Made by a program: the position numbers and the translations under genes | Assembly (NCBI RefSeq): GCF_012571135.1 | Contig: NZ_CP046216.1 | Span: 306,108-370,107 of the forward strand | Direction of reading: 5' to 3' | Length of the DNA stretch: 64,000 nucleotides | From: Enterobacteriaceae endosymbiont of Donacia tomentosa | Lineage (GTDB): Bacteria > Pseudomonadota > Gammaproteobacteria > Enterobacterales > Enterobacteriaceae | Notes under the pieces: model-generated | What the model saw: only the letters and a program-made list of their open reading frames with translations | Databases searched by the model: none | Told to the model about the DNA's origin: nothing | Shown: positions 41,219 to 51,258 of the stretch, in pieces | Position numbering within the stretch: the first letter of the stretch is position 1 | Layout of the letters: every line of letters starts with the position of its first letter

Positions 41219-41587
41219 TTATTTAATTTCTATTTCTGCTCCAGAAATTTTTAATTTAGATTCTAATTCAGAAGCTTCTTTTTTACTAATAGATTCTTTT
41301 AAGATTACAGGAGCTGATTCTACTAAATCTTTAGCTTCTTTTAATCCTAAGCTCATTATACTTCTTACAGCTTTTATAACAGCAATTTTATTAGTACCTA
41401 TACTTTTTAAGTATAAATTAAATTCCGTTTGTTCTTCTTTTTCTTCTGGTTTTTTATCATTAATTAAATTATTTGTTACTGTAGAAGAAACACCAAATTT
41501 TTTTTCCATAGAATTTATTAATTCCATTACATCAGCAACAGACATAGATTCTATAGCTTCTATTATTTGTTCTTTAGTCATCGACAT
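41219..41587 (-). CDS. rplL: 50S ribosomal protein L7/L12
   Basis: L7/L12 forms the multicopy ribosomal stalk that recruits translational GTPases. The 122 residues include the N-terminal dimerisation helix ([22 protein letters not shown]), a short hinge and the C-terminal factor-binding domain ([24 protein letters not shown]). The hinge is less Ala-rich than in E. coli and carries Asn/Lys/Glu. It follows rplJ by 50 bases. Confidence 0.97.
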   Translation of the reverse strand: MSMTKEQIIEAIESMSVADVMELINSMEKKFGVSSTVTNNLINDKKPEEKEEQTEFNLYLKSIGTNKIAVIKAVRSIMSLGLKEAKDLVESAPVILKESISKKEASELESKLKISGAEIEIK

Positions 41588-41637
41588 GATATTTTATTTT
41601 CCTAAAATAAAAAATATTTAATCTAAAAAAATTCAAT

Positions 41638-42117
41638 TTATTTAATATTTTTAATTGCAGTTAAAATTTTAACAAATTTTCCTACAGAAATTTCTTTGAT
41701 AATATGTAAAAAACGTGATAAAGCTTCATTATATGTAGGTAACGAAGCTAATATATCAATATCTATTAGCTTTTTATTAAAAGCAGCAGATTTAATTTTG
41801 AAATTATTATTAATTTTCGCAAATTCCGTAAATAGACGAGCAGCAGCTCCTGGATGTTTAAGTGAATAACCAATTAATATTGGACCATTTAATTGTGATT
41901 TTAAACATTGAAAATTACTATTTTGCATAATTAATTTTAATAATCTATTTCTCACAATTATTACAGACACATTATTTTTTTGACTTTTTTTTCTTAGTAA
42001 AGTTAAACTATTAGTATTAACTCCAGTAAAATCAGCAATTACAGCTGATAAAGAACACTTATCTATTTTATTTATTTTTGCAACAATCATTTTCTTTTTT
42101 GTAAGATTTAATGGCAT
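41638..42117 (-). CDS. rplJ: 50S ribosomal protein L10
   Basis: L10 anchors L7/L12 dimers to 23S rRNA and, with L12, represses its own leader in E. coli. The 159 residues begin MPLNLTKKKMIVAKI and contain VRNRLLKL and GPILIGYSLKHPGAAARL. A 126-base leader separates it from rplA and carries a strong promoter match, as in E. coli where a second promoter serves rplJL-rpoBC. Confidence 0.96.
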   Translation of the reverse strand: MPLNLTKKKMIVAKINKIDKCSLSAVIADFTGVNTNSLTLLRKKSQKNNVSVIIVRNRLLKLIMQNSNFQCLKSQLNGPILIGYSLKHPGAAARLFTEFAKINNNFKIKSAAFNKKLIDIDILASLPTYNEALSRFLHIIKEISVGKFVKILTAIKNIK

Positions 42118-42207
42118 TAGATTATTGCACTCCTAATATTTTATAAAAAATTACATTATAAATTAGTAATTTAATAATTACATTAAATTTTTTTATTAAA
42201 AATTGGT

Positions 42208-42235
42208 ATTATAATATAAATTTTTTTTTTGTAAA
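42208..42235 (-). promoter_or_regulatory. Promoter of rplJL-rpoBC (PL10-like)
   Basis: On the minus strand TTTACA (42230-42235), a 16-base spacer and perfect TATAAT (42208-42213) begin directly after the rplA stop. E. coli has the PL10 promoter in the same rplA-rplJ gap, so position and sequence agree. It leaves a leader of about 85 bases before rplJ. Confidence 0.65.
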
Positions 42236-42243
42236 GTAAAAAA

Positions 42244-42945
42244 TTAATTTAAAAAAGTCATACAATCTTTAGTAATATTTATCGCCACTCCCATAGTAGA
42301 TGATATACATATTTTTTTAAAAAAATTATTTTTTAAAGACAAAGGTCTATTTTTTTTTAACATTGTTAATAAACATATTAAATTTTCCTTAATCATTGTA
42401 TTATTAAAATTTATTTTCCCTATACTAGTATGAATTATACCATTTTTATCGTTACGATAATTAATCTGTCCATTTTTTATTTTTTTTATAGTTTCCTTAA
42501 CATTATTAGTTACTGTACCTAATTTAGGATTAGGCATTAATCCTTTTGGCCCTAATATAGGACCTAATTTACTTACTATCTTCATAGCTGATAATGTAGC
42601 AATTACTACATCAAAATTTTTTTCACCATCAGTAATTCTTTTGGCTAAATCTTCCATACCAACAAATTCCGCTCCTTCTATTTTTGCCTGTTTTGCTTCT
42701 ATACTATCGGCAAAAACAGCAACTCTTACATATTTACCTGTTCCATGTGGTAAAAAAACATTACCACGAATATTTTGATCAGATTTTTTAGTATCTATAC
42801 TTAAATTAATGGCAACATCAATTGTTTCATTAAATTTAACTGTACTTAATGTTTTTAAGTTGATAATAGCATCTTCAATAGAAAATTGTTTTTTTAAATT
42901 TATTTTTTTATGAATTAAATTCATACGTTTTGTTAATTTTGACAT
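42244..42945 (-). CDS. rplA: 50S ribosomal protein L1
   Basis: L1 builds the mobile L1 stalk and in E. coli represses rplKA translation. The 233 residues match E. coli (234). Landmarks include NIRGNVFLPHGTGK, KLGPILGPKGLMPNPKLGTV and GTVTNNV. It starts 6 bases after the rplK stop, which suggests translational coupling. Confidence 0.97.
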   Translation of the reverse strand: MSKLTKRMNLIHKKINLKKQFSIEDAIINLKTLSTVKFNETIDVAINLSIDTKKSDQNIRGNVFLPHGTGKYVRVAVFADSIEAKQAKIEGAEFVGMEDLAKRITDGEKNFDVVIATLSAMKIVSKLGPILGPKGLMPNPKLGTVTNNVKETIKKIKNGQINYRNDKNGIIHTSIGKINFNNTMIKENLICLLTMLKKNRPLSLKNNFFKKICISSTMGVAINITKDCMTFLN

Positions 42946-42951
42946 TATATT

Positions 42952-43380
42952 TTAATCCTTAATTTCTAACCCCATCGAAAGAGCAGTACCTTCTATAGAA
43001 AGCATCATCGATTTAATATTAATGCCTGGCATATCATCATATTTAGCTTCTGCTATTTTACGAATTTGATCTCGTTTAATTACTCCGATTTGTTCAATTT
43101 TAGGTTTACTAGATCCTTTCTTAATACCCAATATTTTTTTAATCATTGCAGATGCAGGAGGTGTTTTAATAATAAATGTAAAAGATTTATCTGTATAAAC
43201 TGTAATTATAACAGGTATTGGTATACCTTTTTCTAAATTATTAGTTTTTTCATTAAAAGATTTACAAAATTCCATAATATTTACACCATGTTGACCTAAT
43301 GAAGGTCCTATAGGAGGGCTAGGATTTGCACTACTTGCCGGAACTTGTAATTTTATATAAGTTTTTATTTTTTTTGCCAT
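42952..43380 (-). CDS. rplK: 50S ribosomal protein L11
   Basis: L11 forms part of the GTPase-associated centre with the 23S rRNA 1070 region. I take the ATG at 43380 ([15 protein letters not shown]), giving 142 residues as in E. coli, rather than an ATG two codons upstream that lies too close to the TTAGG ribosome-binding site. [20 protein letters not shown] and KTPPASAM are conserved. It follows nusG by 61 bases. Confidence 0.97.
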   Translation of the reverse strand: MAKKIKTYIKLQVPASSANPSPPIGPSLGQHGVNIMEFCKSFNEKTNNLEKGIPIPVIITVYTDKSFTFIIKTPPASAMIKKILGIKKGSSKPKIEQIGVIKRDQIRKIAEAKYDDMPGINIKSMMLSIEGTALSMGLEIKD

Positions 43381-43441
43381 TAGCATACCTAATTAATATA
43401 TTTGAAAAAAATTTTTTATTAAAATAAGAAAATATATTTTT

Positions 43442-43987
43442 CTATCCTTTTTCTACTTGACGAAAATCAAGATCAAGTGGAGTTGCCCTGCCAAAAATGG
43501 ATACAGAAACCTTTAATCGGCTTTTTTCATAATCTACTTCTTCTACAACACCATTAAAATCTGAAAAAGGTCCATCATTTACTCTAATCATTTCTCCTGG
43601 TTCAAATAATATTTTTGGTCTAGGTTTATCTCCAATTTTTTGTAATCGACCTATAATCGTATCTAATTCTTTATTACTTATAGGTATAGGACTTTCAGAA
43701 GAACCACCTATAAAACCTAAAACTTTGGGAATACTACGTACCAAATGCCAACTAGTATTAGACATAATCATATGAATAAATATATACCCAGGAAAAAATT
43801 TACGATCACTTTTATATTTTTGCCCTCCACGTATTTCAACTACAGATTCAGTTGGTATTAAAATTTTTCCAAAAAAATGCTTCATATTATAAATTTTAAT
43901 ATATTCTTTTAACGATTTTGCTACATTATTTTCAAAACCAGAACGAGCTTGAATTACATACCATTTTTTTTGTAAAGATTCAGACAT
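43442..43987 (-). CDS. nusG: Transcription elongation/antitermination factor NusG
   Basis: NusG binds the beta' clamp and couples polymerase to Rho or the ribosome. The 181 residues equal E. coli. The N-terminal domain ([20 protein letters not shown]) and the KOW motif ([25 protein letters not shown]) are intact. Its ATG follows the secE stop with no gap, so the two genes are almost certainly coupled. Confidence 0.97.
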   Translation of the reverse strand: MSESLQKKWYVIQARSGFENNVAKSLKEYIKIYNMKHFFGKILIPTESVVEIRGGQKYKSDRKFFPGYIFIHMIMSNTSWHLVRSIPKVLGFIGGSSESPIPISNKELDTIIGRLQKIGDKPRPKILFEPGEMIRVNDGPFSDFNGVVEEVDYEKSRLKVSVSIFGRATPLDLDFRQVEKG

Positions 43988-44374
43988 TTATGACCTCATA
44001 CCAGTTAAAAACGATATTAAATAAATTAAAAAATTATCTAAAATCCAAAAAATAATTGATATAATTATGGTAATTATTGATACAACTAAAGTTGTATTCC
44101 AAGTATCTTTATATGTAGGCCAAATTACTTTTCCAGTTTCTATACGAGCTTCACGTATAAAAAGAAATATTTTTTTACCTTTATTTGTAGATAATACAAT
44201 TAAACTTATTAAAGTAATTACAAAACAAAATAATACCAAACGAATAGATAAATCTAGATTTTGATAAGTATAATTACAGAAAATAGCTGAAATTAATAAA
44301 ATTATACTAGTAACCCATTTTATAATTTCAATAATACGTCTAGTTATATTTTTTTTAAATTCTACAATATTCAT
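43988..44374 (-). CDS. secE: Protein translocase subunit SecE
   Basis: SecE clamps SecY in the translocon. The 128 residues contain three membrane segments (about 18-34, 45-62 and 93-122) and the essential conserved stretch REARIETGKVIWPT, as in three-helix enteric SecE. It lies 177 bases downstream of tuf across a hairpin with a T tract, and directly before nusG. Confidence 0.96.
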   Translation of the reverse strand: MNIVEFKKNITRRIIEIIKWVTSIILLISAIFCNYTYQNLDLSIRLVLFCFVITLISLIVLSTNKGKKIFLFIREARIETGKVIWPTYKDTWNTTLVVSIITIIISIIFWILDNFLIYLISFLTGMRS

Positions 44375-44482
44375 TTTATATTAACCAATAAAAATAAATT
44401 AAGCATAAAATAACAAATAATAATATATAAAAGATTATAAAATTTTTTTATTAACTAATAAGTAATTTTATACTTAAATCTT

Positions 44483-44528
44483 AAAAAGAATCAAAGGGAG
44501 TAGTATGCGTCATAACTGTAATTCCCTT
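44483..44528 (-). terminator. Conserved-looking attenuator/terminator between tuf and secE
   Basis: On the minus strand AAGGGA pairs with TCCCTT (44523-44528 with 44494-44499), enclosing an inner TATG-ACG-CATA hairpin extended by two further pairs. The stem is followed by TGATTCTTTTT. Its G/C content stands out from the surrounding A/T spacer, so it is probably selected. It may end or attenuate tuf transcripts while letting some read into secE-nusG. Confidence 0.6.
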
Positions 44529-44551
44529 ATCCTCTTTTATTTTTACAATTA

Positions 44552-45736
44552 TTACTCTATAACTTTTGTGACTACTCCAGCTCCAACAGTACGGCCACCT
44601 TCACGAATAGCAAAACGCAATCCATTTGTCATCGCTATAGGATTTATGAGCGTAACATTCATATTAATATTATCTCCAGGCATAACCATTTCAATATTAG
44701 ACGGTAATTCTATAGTACCTGTAACATCTGTTGTTCTAAAATAGAATTGAGGACGATACCCCTTAAAAAAAGCGGTATGTCTTCCACCTTCGTCTTTAGA
44801 TAAAATATAAACTTCTGCTTCAAATTTAGTATGTGGTTTTATAGATCCTGGTTTTGCTAAAACTTGTCCTCTTTCTATATCTTCTCTTTTAATGCCTCTA
44901 AGTAAAATTCCTACATTTTCTCCTGCTCTTCCTTCGTCTAATAATTTACGGAACATTTCAACACCAGTACAAGTAGATTTAATTGTATTTCTAATCCCTA
45001 TGATTTCAACTTCTTCACCTACTTTAATAATACCTCTTTCTACCCTTCCTGTGACAACTGTACCTCTACCAGAAATAGAAAAAACATCTTCGATTGGTAA
45101 TAGAAATGGCTTATCAATTATTCTTATGGGTTCTGGAATATAATTATCTAAATAATTTGCTAATTCAATAATTTTTTTCTCCCAAATAACATCTCCTTCC
45201 AGCGCTTTGAGTGCAGAACCATGAATTATAGGCGTTGTATCACCTGGAAAATCGTATTGAGATAATAAATCTCTTACTTCCATTTCTACTAATTCTAATA
45301 ATTCTTCATCGTCAACCATATCACATTTATTTAAAAATACGATAATATATGGCACTCCTACCTGTCTTGCCAATAAAATATGTTCTCTAGTCTGTGGCAT
45401 AGGCCCATCGGTTGCTGCTACAACCAAAATAGCACCATCCATTTGAGCCGCCCCAGTAATCATATTTTTTACATAATCTGCATGACCTGGGCAATCTACG
45501 TGAGCATAATGACGTACTTTAGTATCATATTCAACATGGGAAGTATTTATAGTAATACCTCTTGCTTTTTCTTCGGGAGCATTATCAATTTGTTCAAAAG
45601 CTTTAGCTGCACCTCCATATTTTTTAGATAAAACAGTAGTGATAGCTGCTGTTAAAGTTGTTTTACCATGATCAACATGTCCTATTGTACCTACATTAAT
45701 ATGAGGCTTAGAACGTTCAAATTTTTCTTTAGACAC
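44552..45736 (-). CDS. tuf: Elongation factor Tu
   Basis: EF-Tu delivers aminoacyl-tRNA to the ribosome. The 394 residues equal E. coli and start with GTG at 45736 ([26 protein letters not shown]), as E. coli tuf genes do, with AAGGA upstream. The G motifs [16 protein letters not shown] and NKCDMVD, and the C-terminal [14 protein letters not shown], are intact. It is the only tuf gene seen here. It has fusA upstream (the tufA context) but secE downstream (the tufB context), so it looks like a recombinant of the two ancestral copies. Confidence 0.98.
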   Translation of the reverse strand: MSKEKFERSKPHINVGTIGHVDHGKTTLTAAITTVLSKKYGGAAKAFEQIDNAPEEKARGITINTSHVEYDTKVRHYAHVDCPGHADYVKNMITGAAQMDGAILVVAATDGPMPQTREHILLARQVGVPYIIVFLNKCDMVDDEELLELVEMEVRDLLSQYDFPGDTTPIIHGSALKALEGDVIWEKKIIELANYLDNYIPEPIRIIDKPFLLPIEDVFSISGRGTVVTGRVERGIIKVGEEVEIIGIRNTIKSTCTGVEMFRKLLDEGRAGENVGILLRGIKREDIERGQVLAKPGSIKPHTKFEAEVYILSKDEGGRHTAFFKGYRPQFYFRTTDVTGTIELPSNIEMVMPGDNINMNVTLINPIAMTNGLRFAIREGGRTVGAGVVTKVIE

Positions 45737-45786
45737 AGAATAATATCCTTGTTAATAAATTAATTTTTTATAATTTAATTAAAATT

Positions 45787-47904
45787 TTAAATTTTAGATC
45801 TAGAATCAATAATTGTTTTTGCAATACTATTAGGTGTTTCAATATATTTTAAAAATTCCATGGAATAAGAAGCTCTACCTTGGCTATAAGAACGTAAATG
45901 AGTGGCATATCCAAACATTTCTGATAATGGTACTGAAGCACTTATAATTTTACCAGTAGATATATCATTCATGCCTTCTATAATTCCTCTTCGACGATTT
46001 AAATCACCAATCACATCACCCATATACTCTTCAGGAGTTTCTACTTCTACTTTCATTATAGGTTCAAGTAAAATAGGATTAGCTTTTTTAAATGCATTTT
46101 TAAACGCAATAGCTGCTGCTGCTTTAAAAGCTAATTCTGAAGAATCTACATCATGATAAGATCCATAATGTAATCTTACTGAAATATTTACTACAGGATA
46201 ATTTGCCATTGGTCCTGATTTTAATTGTTCTTGAATACTTTTATCTATAGCAGAAATATATTCACTAGGTATTACACCACCTTTTATATCATTAGTAAAT
46301 AAATAACCACTACTATTTTCTTGAGATGTTATTGGAGATATATCTATAACTACATGACCATATTGTCCTCTACCTCCTGTTTGTTTTATATATTTCCCTT
46401 CAATGTTAGTCACACTATTTCTAATAGTTTCACGATATGAAACTTGTGGTTTACCAATATTAGCAGAAACATTAAATTCTCGTTTCATTCTGTCAACAAT
46501 TATTTCTAAATGCAATTCTCCCATTCCTGCAATTATAGTTTGGTTAGTTTCTTCATCAATCCAAGTTCTTAAAGAAGGATCTTCTTTTATTAATCTATTT
46601 AATGCTAAACCCATTTTTTCTTGATCATTTTTTGTTTTAGGTTCAAGAGCAATAGAAATAACAGGTTCAGGAAATTCCATTGTTTCAAGAATAATACATT
46701 TATTTAAATCACATAAAGTATCACCAGTTGTAACATCTTTTAATCCAATCGCAGCTGCAATATCACCAGCATGAACTTTTTTTATTTCCTCTCTTTTATT
46801 TGCATGCATCTGTACGATTCTTCCAATACGTTCTTTTTTTTCTTTTATTGGATTAAAAATAACATCACCACTACTAACAGTTCCTGAATATACTCTAAAA
46901 AAAGTTAGATTACCCACAAAAGGATCATTAGCAATTTTAAAGGCTAATGCTGAAAATAATTCATTATCATTAGCATTACGAATAATGGAGTCTTTTGAAT
47001 TTTGATCTGCAATTCCTCGTATAGGAGGTATATCTATAGGAGATGGTAAATAATCAATTATTGCATCTAATAATGATTGAACTCCTTTATTTTTAAAAGC
47101 TGAGCCACATGTTATTAAAGTAATTTCATTGTTCAATACTCTTTGCCTTAATGAAGATTTTAATTCTTTTTCAGAAATAGTGAAGCCATTTAAATATTTT
47201 TCCATTAATTCTTCATTTTGTTCTACCGCTACTTCTATTAGTTTTTGGTGCCATAATTGAACTTCTTGTTTCATGCTCATAGGTATAGTTGAATAATTAC
47301 AATTTATACCTTGATTTTCATCATCCCAATTCAGAGCTTTCATTTGAATTAAATCAACAATACCAGTAAATTTATTTTCGGAACCAATTGGTAATTGTAA
47401 TGGGATTGCTTCAGTTGATAAATTATTTTGTATTTGTTTCACTACCTTTAAAAAATTTGCTCCCATGCGATCCATTTTATTAACAAAAGCAATTCTAGGA
47501 ACTTTATATTTATTTGCTTGTCTCCATACTGTTTCAGATTGAGGTTGTACTCCTCCTACTGCACAATAAATCATAACAACTCCATCTAAAACTCTCATAG
47601 AGCGTTCAACTTCAATAGTAAAATCTACGTGTCCTGGAGTATCAATAATATTAATTCTATGCGATTTATATTGATTAAACATTCCAGACCAAAATGCTGT
47701 AGTTGCAGCTGATGTAATAGTAATCCCTCTTTCTTGTTCTTGCTCCATCCAATCCATTGTGGCAGCACCATCATGTACTTCACCTATTTTATGATTTACC
47801 CCTGTATAAAATAAAATTCTTTCGGTTGTAGTAGTTTTTCCAGCATCAATATGTGCACTAATACCAATATTACGATAACGTGTTATAGGAGTTGTACGAC
47901 TCAT
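45787..47904 (-). CDS. fusA: Elongation factor G
   Basis: EF-G catalyses translocation and, with RRF, ribosome recycling. The 705 residues are full length. G motifs [35 protein letters not shown] and NKMDRMGA are intact, as are [11 protein letters not shown] and the domain IV/V regions. It lies between rpsG and tuf as in the enteric str operon. The 180-base rpsG-fusA gap is wide for an operon and may hold a promoter; I see no clear one. Confidence 0.98.
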   Translation of the reverse strand: MSRTTPITRYRNIGISAHIDAGKTTTTERILFYTGVNHKIGEVHDGAATMDWMEQEQERGITITSAATTAFWSGMFNQYKSHRINIIDTPGHVDFTIEVERSMRVLDGVVMIYCAVGGVQPQSETVWRQANKYKVPRIAFVNKMDRMGANFLKVVKQIQNNLSTEAIPLQLPIGSENKFTGIVDLIQMKALNWDDENQGINCNYSTIPMSMKQEVQLWHQKLIEVAVEQNEELMEKYLNGFTISEKELKSSLRQRVLNNEITLITCGSAFKNKGVQSLLDAIIDYLPSPIDIPPIRGIADQNSKDSIIRNANDNELFSALAFKIANDPFVGNLTFFRVYSGTVSSGDVIFNPIKEKKERIGRIVQMHANKREEIKKVHAGDIAAAIGLKDVTTGDTLCDLNKCIILETMEFPEPVISIALEPKTKNDQEKMGLALNRLIKEDPSLRTWIDEETNQTIIAGMGELHLEIIVDRMKREFNVSANIGKPQVSYRETIRNSVTNIEGKYIKQTGGRGQYGHVVIDISPITSQENSSGYLFTNDIKGGVIPSEYISAIDKSIQEQLKSGPMANYPVVNISVRLHYGSYHDVDSSELAFKAAAAIAFKNAFKKANPILLEPIMKVEVETPEEYMGDVIGDLNRRRGIIEGMNDISTGKIISASVPLSEMFGYATHLRSYSQGRASYSMEFLKYIETPNSIAKTIIDSRSKI

Positions 47905-48084
47905 ATTATTCCTCTATTTTATTACATAAATATTCTAAAATTATATATGTTGCACATGATTTTTTTTAATAAAATAACTAATATTAAGTAATATTGATTG
48001 GTTACAAGCATATTTTATAGATTAAATGGTTCATTTTTAACAATAATTAAGATAAATTAGATTTTATTTACAATTAAATATTTA

Positions 48085-48555
48085 TTACCAACGATAATGT
48101 GCAAATGCTTTATTAGCTTCTGCCATACGATGTATTTCTTCTCTTTTTTTAACAGCATTTCCTTTATTTTCTATAGCATCAGATATTTCATTAGCTAATT
48201 TTAATATCATAGATTTTTCTTGTCGTTTTCTTGCTGCATTTACTAACCAACGCATGGCTAAAGTATTTCTTCGTATAGGTCTTACTTCTATTGGTACTTG
48301 ATATGTTGACCCTCCTACTCTTCTCGATTTAACTTCCACAATTGGTTTTACATTTTCTAATGCAGTTAAAAAAACTTCTATTATATTTTTTCCAGATCCT
48401 TTTGCAATTAAATTTAATGCAGAATAAACAATAGATTCCGCGATAGATTTCTTACCATCCACCATAACTATATTAATAAATTTAGCTAATAAATCTGATT
48501 CACATTGAGAATCTGGTAATATTTTTCGTTGACTAATTATACGTCGACGAGACAT
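48085..48555 (-). CDS. rpsG: 30S ribosomal protein S7
   Basis: S7 nucleates the 30S head and contacts E-site tRNA. The start is the ATG at 48555 ([15 protein letters not shown]), giving 156 residues; the upstream in-frame ATG is not supported by homology. [21 protein letters not shown] and [14 protein letters not shown] are conserved. The rpsL-rpsG gap is 54 bases against about 96 in E. coli, where it carries the S7 repression site, so that control may be reduced. Confidence 0.97.
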   Translation of the reverse strand: MSRRRIISQRKILPDSQCESDLLAKFINIVMVDGKKSIAESIVYSALNLIAKGSGKNIIEVFLTALENVKPIVEVKSRRVGGSTYQVPIEVRPIRRNTLAMRWLVNAARKRQEKSMILKLANEISDAIENKGNAVKKREEIHRMAEANKAFAHYRW

Positions 48556-48609
48556 AAGATACTCCATTTTTCTAAAATATTTATAAAATTATGTAAAATA
48601 ATACTAATG

Positions 48610-48981
48610 TTATTTAGGTTTTTTTACCCCATATTTTGATCTTCCTTTTTTACGATTTTTAACACCGGTACAATCTAGAGCTCCTCTAATTGTATGATAT
48701 CTTACTCCTGGCAAATCTTTAACTCTACCACCTCTTATTAAAATAACAGAATGTTCTTGTAAATTATGTCCTTCACCAGAAATGTAAGAAGTTACCTCAA
48801 ATCCATTAGTTAATCTAACTCTACATACCTTACGTAAAGCAGAATTTGGTTTCTTAGGAGTTGTCGTATATACTTTTATACATACTCCACGTTTTTGAGG
48901 ACAAGAATTTAGTGCTGGGACATTTGTTTTAGCTATTTTACGAATTCTTGGTTTTCTAACTAATTGATTAATTGTGGACAT
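48610..48981 (-). CDS. rpsL: 30S ribosomal protein S12
   Basis: S12 sits in the decoding centre and affects accuracy. The start is the ATG at 48981 ([15 protein letters not shown]), giving 123 residues like E. coli. The loop [19 protein letters not shown] carries the wild-type lysine linked to streptomycin sensitivity. It is the first ribosomal gene of the str block, just after tusB, as in enterics. Confidence 0.97.
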   Translation of the reverse strand: MSTINQLVRKPRIRKIAKTNVPALNSCPQKRGVCIKVYTTTPKKPNSALRKVCRVRLTNGFEVTSYISGEGHNLQEHSVILIRGGRVKDLPGVRYHTIRGALDCTGVKNRKKGRSKYGVKKPK

Positions 48982-49047
48982 TATTTTTCCTAAAGTTAGC
49001 ATATTTACTATTACTACATAATTATTTATTTTTATGATAAAAAATTT

Positions 49048-49347
49048 TTACCATATTATTTGTTTTTTATTTTTAATAATCAAATCAACAAAATTTTTAT
49101 AATCAATGCGTATTATTTCACTAGAAATATCATTTTCTAAGCCTCTAGCTAATATATCATTATTCATGCCAAAAATTCCAAATTTCATTTTTTTTCTAAT
49201 TCTAATAATTTTTTTTATTGATATACTATTTTTTAATCCAGCTAATATTCCATCTTGGATTAAAAGTAAATCATCATTTTTTTTTAAAAAATTTAATAAC
49301 AAAGAAAAATTACAAGATAATGGTGAATTAAATAAGGTATATAACAT
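49048..49347 (-). CDS. tusB: Sulfur relay protein TusB
   Basis: TusB is part of the TusBCD hexamer that passes persulfide sulfur to TusE and MnmA for 2-thiolation of U34 in tRNA-Lys, -Glu and -Gln. The 99 residues align with E. coli TusB through MLYTLFNSP, LLLIQDGILAGL, LARGLENDIS and the terminal IIW. It is the last of tusDCB and precedes rpsL, as in E. coli. Confidence 0.93.
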   Translation of the reverse strand: MLYTLFNSPLSCNFSLLLNFLKKNDDLLLIQDGILAGLKNSISIKKIIRIRKKMKFGIFGMNNDILARGLENDISSEIIRIDYKNFVDLIIKNKKQIIW

Positions 49348-49362
49348 AAATACATTTATTGA

Positions 49363-49728
49363 CTAAAAATTTAAAATTATATTGTAATAATTAAGTTTAT
49401 TTTTCCATGAATCATAATTCATAATTTTCACAGGTATAACCCAATCATCTTTTTGATAGTTTTTTATTCCTAAAATATCTAATGATTTAGAACAAACAAA
49501 AAAATTCCTGATGTTACATAAATTCAAAATTTTAAAACTTATACTATAGTTTTTTAATAAAATTTTTTCTGGTTGTTGTTGTTTTTTTATTTGTAAAATT
49601 CCCTCTCCCATAAAAAATAAAGCTATATCCTCAGTAAATGAGGATATAGAAATCACTGTATCCAGCCCTTCAGTTCCGATACTACTACCGTAAGGAGATC
49701 TTGAAAACATAAATGCTATTTTATTCAT
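49363..49728 (-). CDS. tusC: Sulfur relay protein TusC
   Basis: TusC is the middle subunit of TusBCD in tRNA wobble 2-thiolation. The 121 residues match E. coli TusC (119) through KIAFMFSRSPYGSSIGTEGLD, ALFFMGEGILQI and CSKSLDILGI. Its start overlaps the tusD stop by one base (TAATG), a sign of translational coupling. Confidence 0.94.
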   Translation of the reverse strand: MNKIAFMFSRSPYGSSIGTEGLDTVISISSFTEDIALFFMGEGILQIKKQQQPEKILLKNYSISFKILNLCNIRNFFVCSKSLDILGIKNYQKDDWVIPVKIMNYDSWKNKLNYYNIILNF

Positions 49729-50123
49729 TAAAATTGAACTAAGCGATCACAAGTTAATAGAGATTTTGTTAATGTACTTAAACTAGTGATTTTAAATTGG
49801 TTACTAATTATATCACAATTTTTTCCATAATTTAAGAAATTATTTATATCACTATTTTCGATTATACCTCTTTTTATAGCAGATGTAATACAAAAAAATA
49901 AATCTATACTATACTTAATACTTAATTTATTCCATGAATCAATTAAATTAAATTCATCTTTGTCAAATTTAATATTTTTATTTGCATTATATACTCCATC
50001 ACGATAGAAAAATATGCTTTTTACAATATGTTTTTTTTGTATAACTGCATTAGCAAAAAGATATGCTGAATAAGCATTTTGTGTGCTATATGGAGCTCCT
50101 GTAACTAACAATACAAAAAACAT
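49728..50123 (-). CDS. tusD: Sulfurtransferase TusD
   Basis: TusD carries the catalytic cysteine of the TusBCD relay. The 131 residues align with E. coli (128): VTGAPYSTQNAYSAYLFA, FFYRDGVYNANK and the active cysteine in FFCITSAIKRGI, ending LTCDRLVQF. Full retention of D, C and B implies that s2U34 synthesis is under strong selection. fkpA lies upstream on the same strand as in E. coli. Confidence 0.95.
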   Translation of the reverse strand: MFFVLLVTGAPYSTQNAYSAYLFANAVIQKKHIVKSIFFYRDGVYNANKNIKFDKDEFNLIDSWNKLSIKYSIDLFFCITSAIKRGIIENSDINNFLNYGKNCDIISNQFKITSLSTLTKSLLTCDRLVQF

Positions 50124-50232
50124 ACTATTTCATATAACCAAAAAAATTATTTATTATAATTTTATACTTAATTTTATATTTAAAAAAATTTACCTTCCAA
50201 CATTTGGAATATATACCAGATTTATTTTTCTA

Positions 50233-51084
50233 TTACTTAGACAATGGTTTTTTTATGTCTAAAAGTTCAATATCAAATATTAAAGTAGAATTATTTGGAA
50301 TACCAGGCATCATTTCTTGACCATAAGCTAATTTAGGAGGCACAACTAATTTAATTTTACCACCAGTTCTTATGTATCTTAATCCTTCTTGCCAACCAAG
50401 AATTACTCTTTGTAAATTTACAAATAATGGCTCTTTTCTGAAATATGAATTATCAAATTCAGTACCATCTATTAATGTACCTTTATAATTAACAACAACG
50501 ATTACATCACTTTTGATAATTCTTTTTCCAGATCCCATTTTTTTTATTTGATATAATAATCCAGTCGAACTTCTCTTTACATTTTTTTCTTTTAAAAATG
50601 TTTTAATATAATTTTGAGCTTGTACACTACTTTTATTTACTTTATTCTTTATTTCTTTTTCTGAAAATTTTTTCATGCCTGATTCATATAAACTAAGTGA
50701 TGTTGCTATTTCCTGATTAGACATTTTAATTCTTTTATTTAAATAATCTTGAATACCCTGAATAAGAAGATTTTTTTGTAACTTAATTTTAAATTTATTT
50801 TGTAACTCAAGTGAATCCTCTAAATACTTTCCTACAGACACACCTAAAGCATAAGACATTCTTTGTTGTGCAGTTTTAAACAATTGTTTTTTTTGGCTTT
50901 TTAATCTTGGATTTTTCTTTTTAATAATTTTTGTTTTAATGCTTTTATTTTTCTGTTTCCATAATTTTACATTTTTACCTCTATATAGAGGTACAGCAGC
51001 ATTAATGGCACTAGAAGCACCTAGACCAATACTTAAAAGTAATATCATTAGTATTGATGTTTTTTTTCTATTAAAAAATCTCAT
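50233..51084 (-). CDS. fkpA: FKBP-type peptidyl-prolyl isomerase FkpA (periplasmic)
   Basis: FkpA is a periplasmic chaperone and prolyl isomerase. The 283 residues start with a basic, hydrophobic signal peptide (about residues 1-30, ending SSAINAA), then a Lys-rich stretch, an N-terminal dimerisation domain (QRMSYALGVSVGKYLEDSL) and a C-terminal FKBP domain (VVVNYKGTLIDGTEFDNS, VILGWQEGLRYIRTGGKIKLVVP, AYGQEMMPGIPNNSTLIFDIELL). Slightly longer than E. coli (270) because of the Lys-rich insert. GGAG precedes the ATG. It implies a working Sec pathway and a periplasm with clients to fold. Confidence 0.95.
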   Translation of the reverse strand: MRFFNRKKTSILMILLLSIGLGASSAINAAVPLYRGKNVKLWKQKNKSIKTKIIKKKNPRLKSQKKQLFKTAQQRMSYALGVSVGKYLEDSLELQNKFKIKLQKNLLIQGIQDYLNKRIKMSNQEIATSLSLYESGMKKFSEKEIKNKVNKSSVQAQNYIKTFLKEKNVKRSSTGLLYQIKKMGSGKRIIKSDVIVVVNYKGTLIDGTEFDNSYFRKEPLFVNLQRVILGWQEGLRYIRTGGKIKLVVPPKLAYGQEMMPGIPNNSTLIFDIELLDIKKPLSK

Positions 51085-51158
51085 TGGTTCTCCATAAATA
51101 TCTGATAAGATTAGTTTTCTTAAAATTATAATAAATTTTATAATTTTAAATATAAAAC

Positions 51159-51176
51159 AAGATAATCAACCATCTT
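51159..51176 (-). terminator. Weak terminator candidate after asd
   Basis: On the minus strand AAGATGG/TTATCTT (two G-U pairs) encloses TTGA and is followed by GTTTTATATTT, about 85 bases past the asd stop. Confidence 0.35.
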
Positions 51177-51258
51177 ATTTTATATAAAATATTACTTTTA
51201 ATACAAAAAAAAAACAAGTTAAAATATATTATTTTTCTGAAAAAATTATTTAAACAAC

